This document shows positions 1 to 9,260 of a DNA stretch of 64,000 bases, one piece after another. A model generated the notes under the pieces. That model made no database searches and had not been told where the DNA came from. It saw nothing but the letters and a program-made list of their open reading frames with translations. A program made the translations under genes and the position numbers. Source of the DNA: Tomocerus qinae (Eukaryota; Arthropoda; Collembola; Entomobryomorpha; Tomoceridae). Location of the stretch: NCBI GenBank assembly GCA_020055645.1, contig CM034547.1, positions 57,910,909 through 57,974,908 of the forward strand, written 5' to 3'. Every line of letters begins with the position of its first letter. The first letter of the stretch is position 1.

Positions 1-556
1 AAATGATTCTTATGATGCGAAAATTGCTGTGTGCATGGCTCCATTAGGATTATGTATGTAACTGCTGTAGCAGTTATTAGTGATGGAATCTATTATAATG
101 AGTATAATAATACATCAAGCATAACTGGAAAACAGAAAGTAAAGAGTTAGTGTCAAGTATGAAGTCAAAGGAGTAAAATACTGATTTTAATCAAGTGGAA
201 ATATTCATGTGTTAAGCCAAATAATTGAAAATAGGGAGTCAAGCGTCAAAATTAGTCCAAAAAATTACTGTAAAGCAGGGGAGTGAAAACCAGTTCCGCC
301 TTAACCAGGGAAGTGAAAAACGTTCTAGTGTCAAGCCAGTGAATACAGCCCCGTGTTGGGCCAAAATTGGAAATTAAGTCGAGTCAATATAATCGAGTTT
401 CCAGTCAATAGATTCTTGGATTAAGTGAACAGCAAACAATGGAAAAAGGTAATTCATTTACTCTTAATAGTGAATAGTATGAGCACTTATTGTAGATAAA
501 TAGAAACCATTAGTTTAATATTAGCAGATAGAACTCATTGCACATTGAAAGTCACA
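1..556. other. No gene seen; AT-rich unique-looking sequence
   Basis: I see no open frame longer than background, no clear repeat boundary and no RNA gene here. The composition is like the rest of the non-coding DNA in the window. It ends at the left target duplication of the MITE that follows. Confidence 0.5.
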
Positions 557-729
557 GTGAAAACTAAGCACGTATCCAGGAATTTGACCTAGGGGGCCCA
601 CCAAAATATATTGATAAATTTTTTGGATTTTTCACAAAAAGATTGCCTTTTTCCTGTTTACTTAGGGGGGCCCGGACCCCCCCCCCCCCCACCGGCCGCC
701 CCCCTCTGGATACGTGCTTGGTGAAAACT
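557..729. mobile_element. Short hAT-like MITE with G/C-rich core
   Basis: The ends at 566-579 (AAGCACGTATCCAG) and 706-719 (CTGGATACGTGCTT) are perfect 14-bp inverted repeats. GTGAAAACT occurs on both flanks, at 557-565 and 721-729, as an 8-9 bp target site duplication. That duplication length is typical of hAT-superfamily insertions. The core carries GGGGGGCCC blocks and an uninterrupted C tract of about 15 around 676-690, unusual in this AT-rich window. There is no coding capacity, so it is a non-autonomous element. The hAT assignment rests on duplication length only. Confidence 0.75.
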
Positions 730-839
730 ACCCGGAGTTTCAGAACACATGTAAAGCAACTAAGTGACAATCTGCGATCATTATTTGGGAGATAGAGAAA
801 AATACTCCTGTAAAATGTCACTATTTCATCATACCATAA

Positions 840-1870
840 TCCCTAAATAGCGCATCGTTTTTTCTGGTTTTCTCACCGTATATTTATCCAGGTTATATCT
901 GATTATAAACATTTTATGTTAAGAATGGGGTCAGGGTAAGGTGGGCTAAATTTCTATAGCGACGCTTGTTTTGCTTATACACAGGTGGGTAAAGGACAAT
1001 TATTTCGGGGACAAACTCTGGGACAAAAATATGAATTTTGTCCCAACAGTCCCGTCCCCATCTTAGATTCCTTGTATGGGTATTTCACATAATAACAGGC
1101 GTCTACTATTGTCCATTGCTAGAATTAGCGATGGTTAGGCAGTGTGCTGTCAAGTGTTGCACAAAAAGATAGCCCTTCTGCTCGTGTTTTATTTTTGGAA
1201 TGCATGGTTGGATTTTGTGCTTTGTTGTGGAGTTTTTAAAGCGAAACTCGCTGATTGGTAATGGATTCGTTGACTACTTATTTAGGTGTAGCATTTATAA
1301 TTTAAAAGTGCCTATTTTGGAATGAACTTCCTCAAGAAGTTCGCTGCGCTTAATCTCTGAGGTTCACATGGGGCCAGGTCAATGAGTTTGGAGGAACATG
1401 ATCATGAACATTAAGCAACTTCCCATTGCCCCGGAACTAAGGCTGGAGTATGGACTCCGATTGAAAATCTTTGTTAACCAGTGACTGAAATGTCCGGCCG
1501 GTTTGACATGTTGTAGTTTAGTAGATTATTAGTGTCGATTTCAGAATGAAATTCCTCAGGAATTTGCTTGTGGTTTAAGGGCCAATGAGTCAAGTTGTAC
1601 TGTGGATTATAAAAATTTAGCACCTGCCCCGCTGCCCAAGTGTGGCTCTAGTTGGAATGAGTGGATGAATGGAGTATGGGCGGGGATAAGTAGGGAACGA
1701 GAATTTTATTATTTATTTAATTATTTCTGAAACCCATTACAGTTAAGCTCTCAGAATTTCCACCTCTTTCTATTTAGGGACTTGAAATTGTCAAAAAACG
1801 AGATTAAAGTCTCTTTTCATTTGTGGATGTATTTTGCCAATGGGATTGCATATTTCCATGATTGCAATTG
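840..1870 (+). mobile_element. Degraded copy 1 of a THAP-encoding repeat family
   Basis: Segments at about 860-920, 1100-1340 and 1815-1860 match, in the same order, segments of copy 2 at 4003-4500. Shared landmarks are TTAGCGATGGTTAGGC, TTGGATTTTGTGCTTTGTTG, TATTTAGGTGTxGCATTTAT and TTTTGCCAATGGGATTGCA. The ATG at about 1131 starts a frame beginning MVRQCAVKCC, which resembles the first Cys pair of a THAP zinc finger, but it breaks soon after. A piece of another repeat (about 920-1092) interrupts the copy. It is a dead fragment; the family could be P-element-like, but no transposase core is visible. Confidence 0.55.
920..1092. repeat. Half copy of a foldback repeat family
   Basis: The stretch running from GGTGGGCTAAATTTCTATAG through ACACAGGTGGG and CAAACTCTGGGA to TAGATTCCTTGTATG recurs at about 2160-2570 in the same orientation. 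There it is joined to an inverted partner. In copy 1 of the THAP repeat it lies between segments that are nearly contiguous in copy 2, so it looks like a later insertion. Confidence 0.6.
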
Positions 1871-2054
1871 TTGCGTGTTCCATTGCATAGATTTCATCGT
1901 GAGTTTAATACTTTAATCTCGTTAAATAGGTATTAAGTACTTCTAATTAATTTGGAAACTAAATGATTATCAATTTGTATGGTATCTCTATGATCATTCG
2001 AATGAAAATGAGTTCCTAACATTTTTCTAACTACATTTGTATTGGTACCGCGAG

Positions 2055-2570
2055 CTGGGACGATCCGTCCCAGAGTTTGTCCGTATCACTTCAATGGTAA
2101 TAATATAGAGTGCTTTCCTCACCTGTGTATCTACGATAAATGTATTGCTATAGAAATTAAGCCCACCTTGGGTCAGAGCAAGATGAGCTAAATTTCTATA
2201 GTGACGCTTGTTTTGCTTATACACAGGTGGGGAAAGGACTAAGGAATATAGAATATAATATTATAAAAAAGGAATGGCAGATTATTCGATTTATTGGGGG
2301 TTCGGAACAAGTGAAAATGTGTGGAAAATTTACATGACTACAGCCGATCCCTAATTCCCCCCATTTGGGGATCTCAATTTAAATACACACTCGCCAATGA
2401 CGTCAATTAGCGAGCTTTCCCACCCACTTTTCATTTTTCCATGGGGATCTGCCAGGGGTTGCGAAAGGACCTATATATCAGTGGACAAACTCTGGGAAAA
2501 AAATATGAATTATTTTTCTCAGCAGTCCCGTCCCCATTTTAGATTCCTTGTATGCGTATTTCACATTATA
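2055..2570. repeat. Foldback repeat copy
   Basis: The block CTCACCTGTGTAT (about 2118-2130) faces ATACACAGGTGGG (about 2218-2230). CTGGGACGATCCGTCCCAG (about 2055-2073) lies just upstream, and CAAACTCTGGGA reappears after 2482. The two sides can pair into a hairpin of about 110 bp with AAATTTCTATAG and CTATAGAAATT in the stem. The right part matches 920-1092. I see no coding potential. Confidence 0.55.
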
Positions 2571-3185
2571 TAGATGCGTCTATTATTTTTATACGGGGAG
2601 AAACTGCAAAGCAGGCAGCGCATTGCCCGAAGGGCAATGTGTGGTTTCACCACTAGTATCCAGTTAACTGAAGGGTCAATTTCCATTGACACCGATTGCT
2701 CGTAAACTAGCAGCTTCTGTAAAACACGGCATATATGACAGCGTAGAGAATTCTTCTGCGGGTTGTGCATTAATTTGAAATCAACTGTCAGGTTTCAACT
2801 TTAGCCGTAGGAACCGGAAAAATGATTTTGAAATTGTTTGGTATCTCCTTGGCGACTTGTTACTACGCATCATATTCAATTGGGTATTGGATGGATAGGA
2901 TGGACTAGGAATACCATCCACATGGAAAAGTTCCCTTTCCTAATGCAATCTCCGTAGATACGGAGTACTGAGTGCACTGAATTGGCATTGGCAGGCATCA
3001 TCTCAATAATGATAATAATGTCGGATTTAAAGATGCATTATTCCTGTTAGGCAGTATTCCAATCTCATTGCCAATATTCCCAGTTCATTCATCTCAGTGC
3101 AAATACGGAGTACTGATAACATTTCCAGGGATGGAAACTATATTAGGCTTGAGGGAACTTACAGGGATGGTAACAAATAAACAAG
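2571..3185. other. No gene; short dispersed repeats only
   Basis: The string ATACGGAGTACTGA occurs twice in direct orientation, near 2957 and 3105. The spacer carries loosely inverted copies of TTGGCATTGG-type sequence. Otherwise this is AT-rich non-coding DNA with no supported feature. Confidence 0.4.
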
Positions 3186-4002
3186 AACTCGAAAACAAGA
3201 TATAATTTAGATGACACGATATAATTACAGCTCGTAATTTTAAAATTTTCTTCAAAAAAATCTCCCCGTGCGTTTACAGTTAATTTCCTTGCAACAACCC
3301 TAAAACTTGTCTAAAACATTAGATTCACCCTATTATCAACTAAACTTTAAGTGCTAATAACTGCAAATATAAATTNNNNNNNNNNNNNNNNNNNNNNNNN
3401 NNNNNNNNNNNNNNNNNNNNNNNNNNNNNNNNNNNNNNNNNNNNNNNNNNNNNNNNNNNNNNNNNNNNNNNNNNNATGGAAATGTAAATTTTGAAATAAG
3501 ATGACACTGTATTTTAAGGCAAAAAACTTTTCTGTATTAAAAGCCAAAAATACTAATTTCACAGTTACTTTGTATATTGTGGCCATTTCTTCACACTGCA
3601 ACATTTTTATTGCACTTTGGACATTTAGTTGACAGTTATAGCGCAGTCATATCTAAATATTTTACTGTCAAATGTTGTTAATACAGAAAAATGTTTACTC
3701 ATAAATGGTGACTAATTACTATGAATACGACAATTTAACCTGGATTTTGGAACCTGGAATGCAACAATTACTGAGCAAACATGTTTTATGTACAATTGTA
3801 AAAGTGTTCCCACAGAACACTAAAACCAGCTTTGACTGACGTTCCCATTGTGGAAAATATTTTCCATCCCCGCCTAAGGTTTTTCGAAGAGAGTTGCAAG
3901 TGAATTAGTGGTAAACGCACGGGGAGATTTTTTTGAAGAAAATTTTAAAATTACGAACTGTAATTATATCGTGTCATCTAAATTATATCTTGTTTTCGAG
4001 TT
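3186..4002. mobile_element. Inverted-repeat element (~0.8 kb) interrupted by an assembly gap
   Basis: The left arm at 3186-3276 begins AACTCGAAAACAAG and ends in CCCCGTGCGTTTAC. The right arm at 3911-4002 is its reverse complement with few changes, giving terminal inverted repeats of about 91 bp. The interior is AT-rich and non-coding and contains 100 Ns, so the true length is unknown. I could not identify a target site duplication. It abuts THAP repeat copy 2, so it may be an insertion next to it. Confidence 0.75.
3376..3475. other. Assembly gap (100 N)
   Basis: Exactly 100 Ns, a conventional placeholder for a gap of unknown size. It lies between the arms of a long inverted repeat, where hairpins and repeats often stop an assembly. 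Confidence 0.99.
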
Positions 4003-4500
4003 TTTTCCGGCCTTCTCCCCGTATATTTCTTCAGGTTTTTAACCTGTAATTTATCTATTGCTGGAATTAGCGATGGTTAGGCGGTGTGCTATCAAGAGTT
4101 GTCCTAATTCTAAAGGTAGTCCTTCGGCTACAGTATTTTATTTTCTAAACGTATAGGAAGAAATGATTGTGGTTGGATTTTGTGCTTTGTTGCCGAGTTT
4201 TTAAAGCAAACCTCGATAATTTTGGCGTCTGTAAATTGCATTTATCTTTGCACGATTTTATTATTCCGAGTTTGCGGTGGCTCAAGGCTAAAATAAATCC
4301 TTCTTCAGTCAAATATATCCTACATTTTTCGGCTAATCGATTCTTATTTAGGTGTCGCATTTATAATTAAAAGTGCCGATTTCAGATTGAACTTTCTCAA
4401 GAAGTTTGCTAAATCTCTGATAGAGGTGGGTCTTTTTTTGGGTGGATGCATTTTGCCATTAGCCAATGGGATTGCAGATTTCCAGTTCTTTCCAGTTAGC
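4003..4500 (+). pseudogene. THAP-domain fragment (repeat family copy 2)
   Basis: An ATG at about 4074 opens a frame reading MVRRCAIKSCPNSKG. This resembles the C-x4-C start of a THAP DNA-binding domain, found in P-element transposases and related proteins. After a frame break the reading WLDFVLCC continues to VCKLHLS, which supplies a Trp and a C-x2-H pair at plausible spacing for the C2CH zinc site. There is at least one frameshift and no downstream transposase core. It is therefore a broken transposon fragment. The THAP reading is an inference from spacing and needs a profile search. Confidence 0.5.
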
Positions 4501-5019
4501 CGTTGCGAGAAGGTCTCCAAGTGAAGGGCCTTCCCTTATCATTTGTAATTAGTGTCACTCAAAAAGGTCTGAGTGATTTCCTGCTGTTTGTGTTTAAGTC
4601 AGACTGAGTCCATAATATTACTACATTATTGTCAATTTGTAAGTTAACTTATTCTGATAGTTCTTATTGCTAGTGTGTTAATATTACTTAAGTGTTATTC
4701 GCAACCTGGCACTGGATTGAACGGGTGGAGGGTAATTGTATAATTGATACAGTTTTGGCCCTCTAATTTTTGGTGTAGTTTTTATACTGCACAATTACGG
4801 TTTCCTGACTACCACACTAAAGTTATGGACATTGTATTTTTGCGTAAATGTTTTTAAGTGCTCTACTCCATTATTATATAATTTATTATTATTCTAAGGA
4901 CTATTATATGCTGTGAATTACGCGATTTTTATTGTGCTGTGAAATCGGACTTTTTATCCACTGGACATTTATCGTGTATAAATAGTGTATTATTGTGAGT
5001 GACTAATTATATTATAACC

Positions 5020-5874
5020 ATGGTCGATACGAAATGCTCATCGTGCTCAGATGAAGTAGATGGGGGAGTCAGATGCGGATTCTGTGATAATCCTTATCAT
5101 CATAGCTGTGCTCCAGGTTTTGTTAAAGATTTTGCAAACTATATTTGGGTATGTAACATTTGTAAAAATTCAGGAATTTCAATTGCATCTATGCACTTAC
5201 GATTATTATCTTTAGAGAGAAAGCTTAAAAATAGTACGCTAAGTAATAATGATGATGTTTCACTTTCGGAACAACTTGATCTAATGACTACGGATATTAG
5301 CAATAATTCATCTAAAATTGTCAAACTTGAAAAAAAGATCGAATTTGAATCACGCAAGTATAATATAATTATAAGAGGAATTGACTTAGCTAATAAGGAT
5401 CATGATTATCTACCTGTATATGAAGTTGGCGAAATTTTAAATTTTCTAGGCTGTAGTGCAGGATATGTACGTGACATAATCGTTATAATACATGGTAAGC
5501 ATAGTCTAATTAAATTAATATACAGTAGTCTAACTGAACGAAGAAAATTACTCTTATCTTCATATAAGTTAAAAGGTCATTTCCATTATGGTAGGATTTA
5601 CGTTAGTGCTGACTTAACCAAACAGCAAATTGCTGACAATAAATTAAAAAGGGATGCATATGTAAATGATAATTCTGTTAACGTAAATCCTAATATTATT
5701 ACTATACAAACTAATGATAATGATACTATTGACCCAATACCCTCTACCTCCACATTTGTTAGGGCTAATTGTACTGACGAAGGTAACATGACAATCAATG
5801 ATATTAATGTTACCACTCGTAAAAAAAGTAGTCACCATTTTCGGACAAGTCCGATACACAGAAACTCTCCATAG
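5020..5874 (+). CDS. LINE ORF1 protein with PHD-like zinc finger
   Basis: This is probably the RNA-binding/chaperone protein of the retrotransposon. I chose the ATG at 5020 because it has a good context (AACCATGG). The open frame extends further upstream, to 4999, without another ATG. Residues 3-45 show CSSC-x10-CGFC-x4-HHSC-x15-CNIC spacing, the Cys4-His-Cys3 pattern of a PHD finger that is common in CR1-type ORF1 proteins. A helical region with heptad-like Leu spacing follows (about residues 60-110), then a basic mixed domain. Length is 284 residues. The last 43 nt overlap the open region of the ORF2 frame. Confidence 0.88.
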   Translation: MVDTKCSSCSDEVDGGVRCGFCDNPYHHSCAPGFVKDFANYIWVCNICKNSGISIASMHLRLLSLERKLKNSTLSNNDDVSLSEQLDLMTTDISNNSSKIVKLEKKIEFESRKYNIIIRGIDLANKDHDYLPVYEVGEILNFLGCSAGYVRDIIVIIHGKHSLIKLIYSSLTERRKLLLSSYKLKGHFHYGRIYVSADLTKQQIADNKLKRDAYVNDNSVNVNPNIITIQTNDNDTIDPIPSTSTFVRANCTDEGNMTINDINVTTRKKSSHHFRTSPIHRNSP

Positions 5875-5906
5875 CCCATATTAACATACGTACCCTGAAA
5901 AAGAAA

Positions 5907-8735
5907 ATGTTTCATGTGTCTTATCTTCTATGTAATAATATGATCGATATTCTCTGTGTAAGTGAGACTTGGCTGAATAAATTTATTATTCCTATTACTA
6001 TACCTGGGTATAACCTACTACGTAAGGATAGAGATAATATTAATAAAAACGGTGGTGGTGGAGTATGTATTTTCGTTAATGACTTATACAAGTGTAAAGA
6101 ATATCATTTTAAATGTGCTGACGAATTTGATAAAAATTGTAATGTAGAATACCTAGCCCTATGTATTCAGTACAAGTATGAAAAATCTTTTATGGTAATG
6201 TGTGTGTATAGATCACCTGACTACTCAAGTGACTGCATAGAAAATGATATGATGATTTTTGATTTGCTTTTATCAGAAATAAGTCTTCTAGGAAAAGTAA
6301 TTTATATTCATGGTGATTTTAACCTTAAGACCAAAAATACATATGACAAATTAAATTCAATACTCAAGAGTTATGACCTTTATCAACTTGTTAATATACC
6401 TACAAGAAAAGACTCTATATTGGATTTATTCATTACTAATAATATATCTACTGTAACTAATGTAGTTGTAAATGACCCTAAGCTTTCTGACCACTGTCTT
6501 GTGACAGCAAATATTAATAGCGATAAAAAGACTAAGTATCCTAAAGATACAATTACCTATCGTAATTATGATAGCATTGACTTATGTTCTTTAGCTCTTA
6601 AGGTAATTAATATGACTTTTGATGATAATTTGACTGACTTAAATTGTAAATCTGATATGTTGAGTAGTAAAATACAATGCATCTATGATGACTTAGCTCC
6701 TAAAGTAAGTAAAACATTTGTTCGTTATCCTAAAAAACTTACCTTTACACAATCTACTACTTCACTTATATATCAACGTGACAAAGCTTACAAAATTAAA
6801 TGTATGTCCCCGACAGTTGATAATGTAGATAAATATAGAGAATTGAAAAAAATGGTTAAGTTAAGTATAGCTAAAGATACTAAAGACCAGGTAAACCTTG
6901 CCATTGAAAAGAAAGGCCCTGTCAATGGTATTAAATCATTTGTTAATACTAAACCTAAAAACTTTAGCAAAGTTACACTCCCTGCAGATAGTATTAATAA
7001 TTACTTTATTAGTATAAGTACCACTAATCCTAATGTTAATTACCCACCTTTTCCTACCAAACCTGATAATATTTACAATTGTAGTACATATTTTATTATT
7101 CCTAGTTATAATCTTTTTGATTTATATAAGGCATGGAAAAGTTTAAACAATACGACTAGTAAAAGAGAAGACTGTATGGGTATAGCCCCAATAATGTTAG
7201 AATATAGTATCTACTCACCTAATGTAGGCCAGGAAATTCTTAATATTATTAACTTAAGTACCAGACATGGAGTAGTACCAGATAATTATAAAATTTCTAA
7301 AATCATTCCGTCTCCAAAATTACCTGATGTGACCCACCCTAAAGACTTAAGACCGATTAGTAATCAGCCTGTACTGCTTAAAATTATGGAAAAATGTATT
7401 TATCATAGTCTGGTAGAGTACCTTAATAACAGTAGTGTTCTATGCTCGCAACAGTTTGGCTTCAGGTCGAAACACTCTACTGTACATGCTCAAATAGCAA
7501 TTACTGAGTTTTTCTATAAAAATATCGACCTAGGTAATGTATGCTTGTTATTATCATTAGACTTGAGTAAAGCATTTGATAAAGTTTCTAGAGATATCCT
7601 TATTAATAAGTTAGAATGGTACGGCATAGAATCAAAATGGTTCAATGCATATTTAGAGAATCGTGGTCAATTTGTTTTTGTAAATAAGGATAATGTTTCT
7701 AGTGTCGGATATACTGATTTAGGAGTACCCCAAGGTAGTATATTAGGCCCAATTCTCTTTTCCATTTATATTAATGACTTACCAATACACATAAAAAATA
7801 GTCTTTGTATTTTATTTGCCGATGATACAACCATATCTATTGCTGGCCCACCTAGTAGCATAGCTGCTCTTATTCATTTAATTGAAGAAGATATGCAGAA
7901 TGTGCTGTCTTGGATGAACTGTAATAGAATGGAATTAAATGTTGATAAAACCCAATTCATGGTAATTGGAAGACCTCACATTGTAAAGTCACTAGGAAAT
8001 GTTAGTTTTAAGATTAATGATACTGTTGTTAAGAGTGTTGATAGTATTAAGTGCTTGGGTCTTATTATAGATTCTCAACTAAATTGGACTGCACACACTA
8101 GTAAAGTTATGTCAAGGTGCAATACTATTCTATGGTCTCTATATCCGCTTCAACCTTATCTTACTATGGCTAATCGTAAAGCTGTAGTAAATACTCAAAT
8201 TATGCCTATTATCAGATATATGTCAGCTATTTGGGGTACAGCTCCACAATTTAATCTAAACTTAATAGAAAAGCTGGTTCGTAGATTAGGTCGATTCGTA
8301 CTAGGGCAAGGCAAATATGATTCAGTGAAACATGATATTACCTCAACACTCAATTGGTTATTCCCTAATCAAATGTATAAGCTAGAAATACTTAAGTTGA
8401 CATATACTATTTTTAACGAAACCTGCCCTGACTATTTTTCTAATTATATTGATTTTAATGCGATTAATACTATTGTAACTAGAAGCAATGTACATACCAT
8501 ACCCTCGTTTAATGGGAAAACGGAGTTATACAAAAAAACGTTGAGTCATACCGGACTTAAACTATGGTACAGCATACCAGTAACTATAAGAGACTCTAAT
8601 AATATTAATAGTTTTAAGAATAATGCTAAGAAGTACTTGTTAACACAACAATTAGAAGAATGCACAGATATCACAGATGTACACAATTACTCTTGTATTG
8701 AGGATGTAGCCAGTGGTGCAATATGCACGGATTAA
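5907..8735 (+). CDS. LINE ORF2: APE endonuclease-reverse transcriptase
   Basis: This is the replicase of the retrotransposon, which nicks target DNA and primes reverse transcription on it. Endonuclease motifs are SETWL, HGDFN and LSDHCLV. Reverse transcriptase blocks follow in order: LRPISNQPVLLKIMEK, QFGFRSKHSTVH, LSLDLSKAFDKVS (motif A Asp), GVPQGSILGPILF, LFADDTT (catalytic Asp pair at 7821-7826), a motif D region, and CLGLIIDSQLNW. From the first ATG it is 942 residues with no RNase H domain. The first endonuclease block, HINIRTL, lies before this ATG at about 5877-5900, in the same open frame, which runs from 5832 and has no ATG. The real start therefore differs from 5907. Confidence 0.95.
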   Translation: MFHVSYLLCNNMIDILCVSETWLNKFIIPITIPGYNLLRKDRDNINKNGGGGVCIFVNDLYKCKEYHFKCADEFDKNCNVEYLALCIQYKYEKSFMVMCVYRSPDYSSDCIENDMMIFDLLLSEISLLGKVIYIHGDFNLKTKNTYDKLNSILKSYDLYQLVNIPTRKDSILDLFITNNISTVTNVVVNDPKLSDHCLVTANINSDKKTKYPKDTITYRNYDSIDLCSLALKVINMTFDDNLTDLNCKSDMLSSKIQCIYDDLAPKVSKTFVRYPKKLTFTQSTTSLIYQRDKAYKIKCMSPTVDNVDKYRELKKMVKLSIAKDTKDQVNLAIEKKGPVNGIKSFVNTKPKNFSKVTLPADSINNYFISISTTNPNVNYPPFPTKPDNIYNCSTYFIIPSYNLFDLYKAWKSLNNTTSKREDCMGIAPIMLEYSIYSPNVGQEILNIINLSTRHGVVPDNYKISKIIPSPKLPDVTHPKDLRPISNQPVLLKIMEKCIYHSLVEYLNNSSVLCSQQFGFRSKHSTVHAQIAITEFFYKNIDLGNVCLLLSLDLSKAFDKVSRDILINKLEWYGIESKWFNAYLENRGQFVFVNKDNVSSVGYTDLGVPQGSILGPILFSIYINDLPIHIKNSLCILFADDTTISIAGPPSSIAALIHLIEEDMQNVLSWMNCNRMELNVDKTQFMVIGRPHIVKSLGNVSFKINDTVVKSVDSIKCLGLIIDSQLNWTAHTSKVMSRCNTILWSLYPLQPYLTMANRKAVVNTQIMPIIRYMSAIWGTAPQFNLNLIEKLVRRLGRFVLGQGKYDSVKHDITSTLNWLFPNQMYKLEILKLTYTIFNETCPDYFSNYIDFNAINTIVTRSNVHTIPSFNGKTELYKKTLSHTGLKLWYSIPVTIRDSNNINSFKNNAKKYLLTQQLEECTDITDVHNYSCIEDVASGAICTD

Positions 8736-8862
8736 TTATTACTACATATTATATTATACTACATACTATTATATTACCAACATATTATACTATTGTGTAC
8801 TATTCTAATATTATAATGACCTCTGTCGAGGGTGATATTTGTGCTGAATAAATAAATAAATA

Positions 8863-8975
8863 ATTGCACCCAACACATTGGAAACTAATTGCACACAACG
8901 CATTTGAAACTAATTGCACCCTACACATTGGAAACTAATTTCACACAACGCATTTGAAACTAATTGCACACAACA
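8863..8975. repeat. 25-bp minisatellite, ~4.5 copies, alternating variants
   Basis: Units start with ATTGCAC at 8863, 8888, 8913 and onward every 25 bp. Units with CACATTGGAAACTA alternate with units carrying CGCATTTGAAACTA, giving a 50-bp higher-order period. The array begins exactly at the AATA tail of the LINE, so it is either the insertion target or an expansion started at the tail. Confidence 0.9.
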
Positions 8976-9260
8976 GCTAAATACGAAATGAATAAAAATC
9001 GTTGTAATTTTGGCCATTCTCACCGTGCAAAGTCGTGAAATAGGTTCTACCAGCACCCACACCGCAAAAATAAATTCAGAAATAAGCCAAATTGGGCACT
9101 CCCACCCACCTACTTTACCTGCTAAAGTTGATTAATATTGACTAACAGGAAGATGCAATAGTTATGACAGTCATTATTAAAATACCTTAATTTTGACTAT
9201 CAAAATTAAATATGAATTAGAAATTTTTGGCATAACGAAATTATTATGATTTTTACGCAG

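Larger units (their letters stand above)
4530..8863 (+). mobile_element. Near full-length non-LTR (LINE) retrotransposon, CR1/Jockey-like
   Basis: A roughly 490-bp AT-rich leader is followed by ORF1 (PHD-like zinc finger), ORF2 (endonuclease plus reverse transcriptase, no RNase H) and a short 3' UTR ending in GAATAAATAAATAAATAA at 8846-8863. The order, the APE-type endonuclease and the tandem AATA tail define a non-LTR element. Both ORFs are free of internal stops, so this copy is young or recently active. The exact 5' end is uncertain: similarity to the THAP repeat runs to about 4500, so the element starts after that. I could not recognise a target site duplication. Clade placement is left open. 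Confidence 0.9.

Noticed and set aside
5821..5831. A7 run as a -1 frameshift site joining LINE ORF1 to ORF2
   Set aside because: A slip there would meet the in-frame TAG at 5829, so any shift must occur downstream of it.
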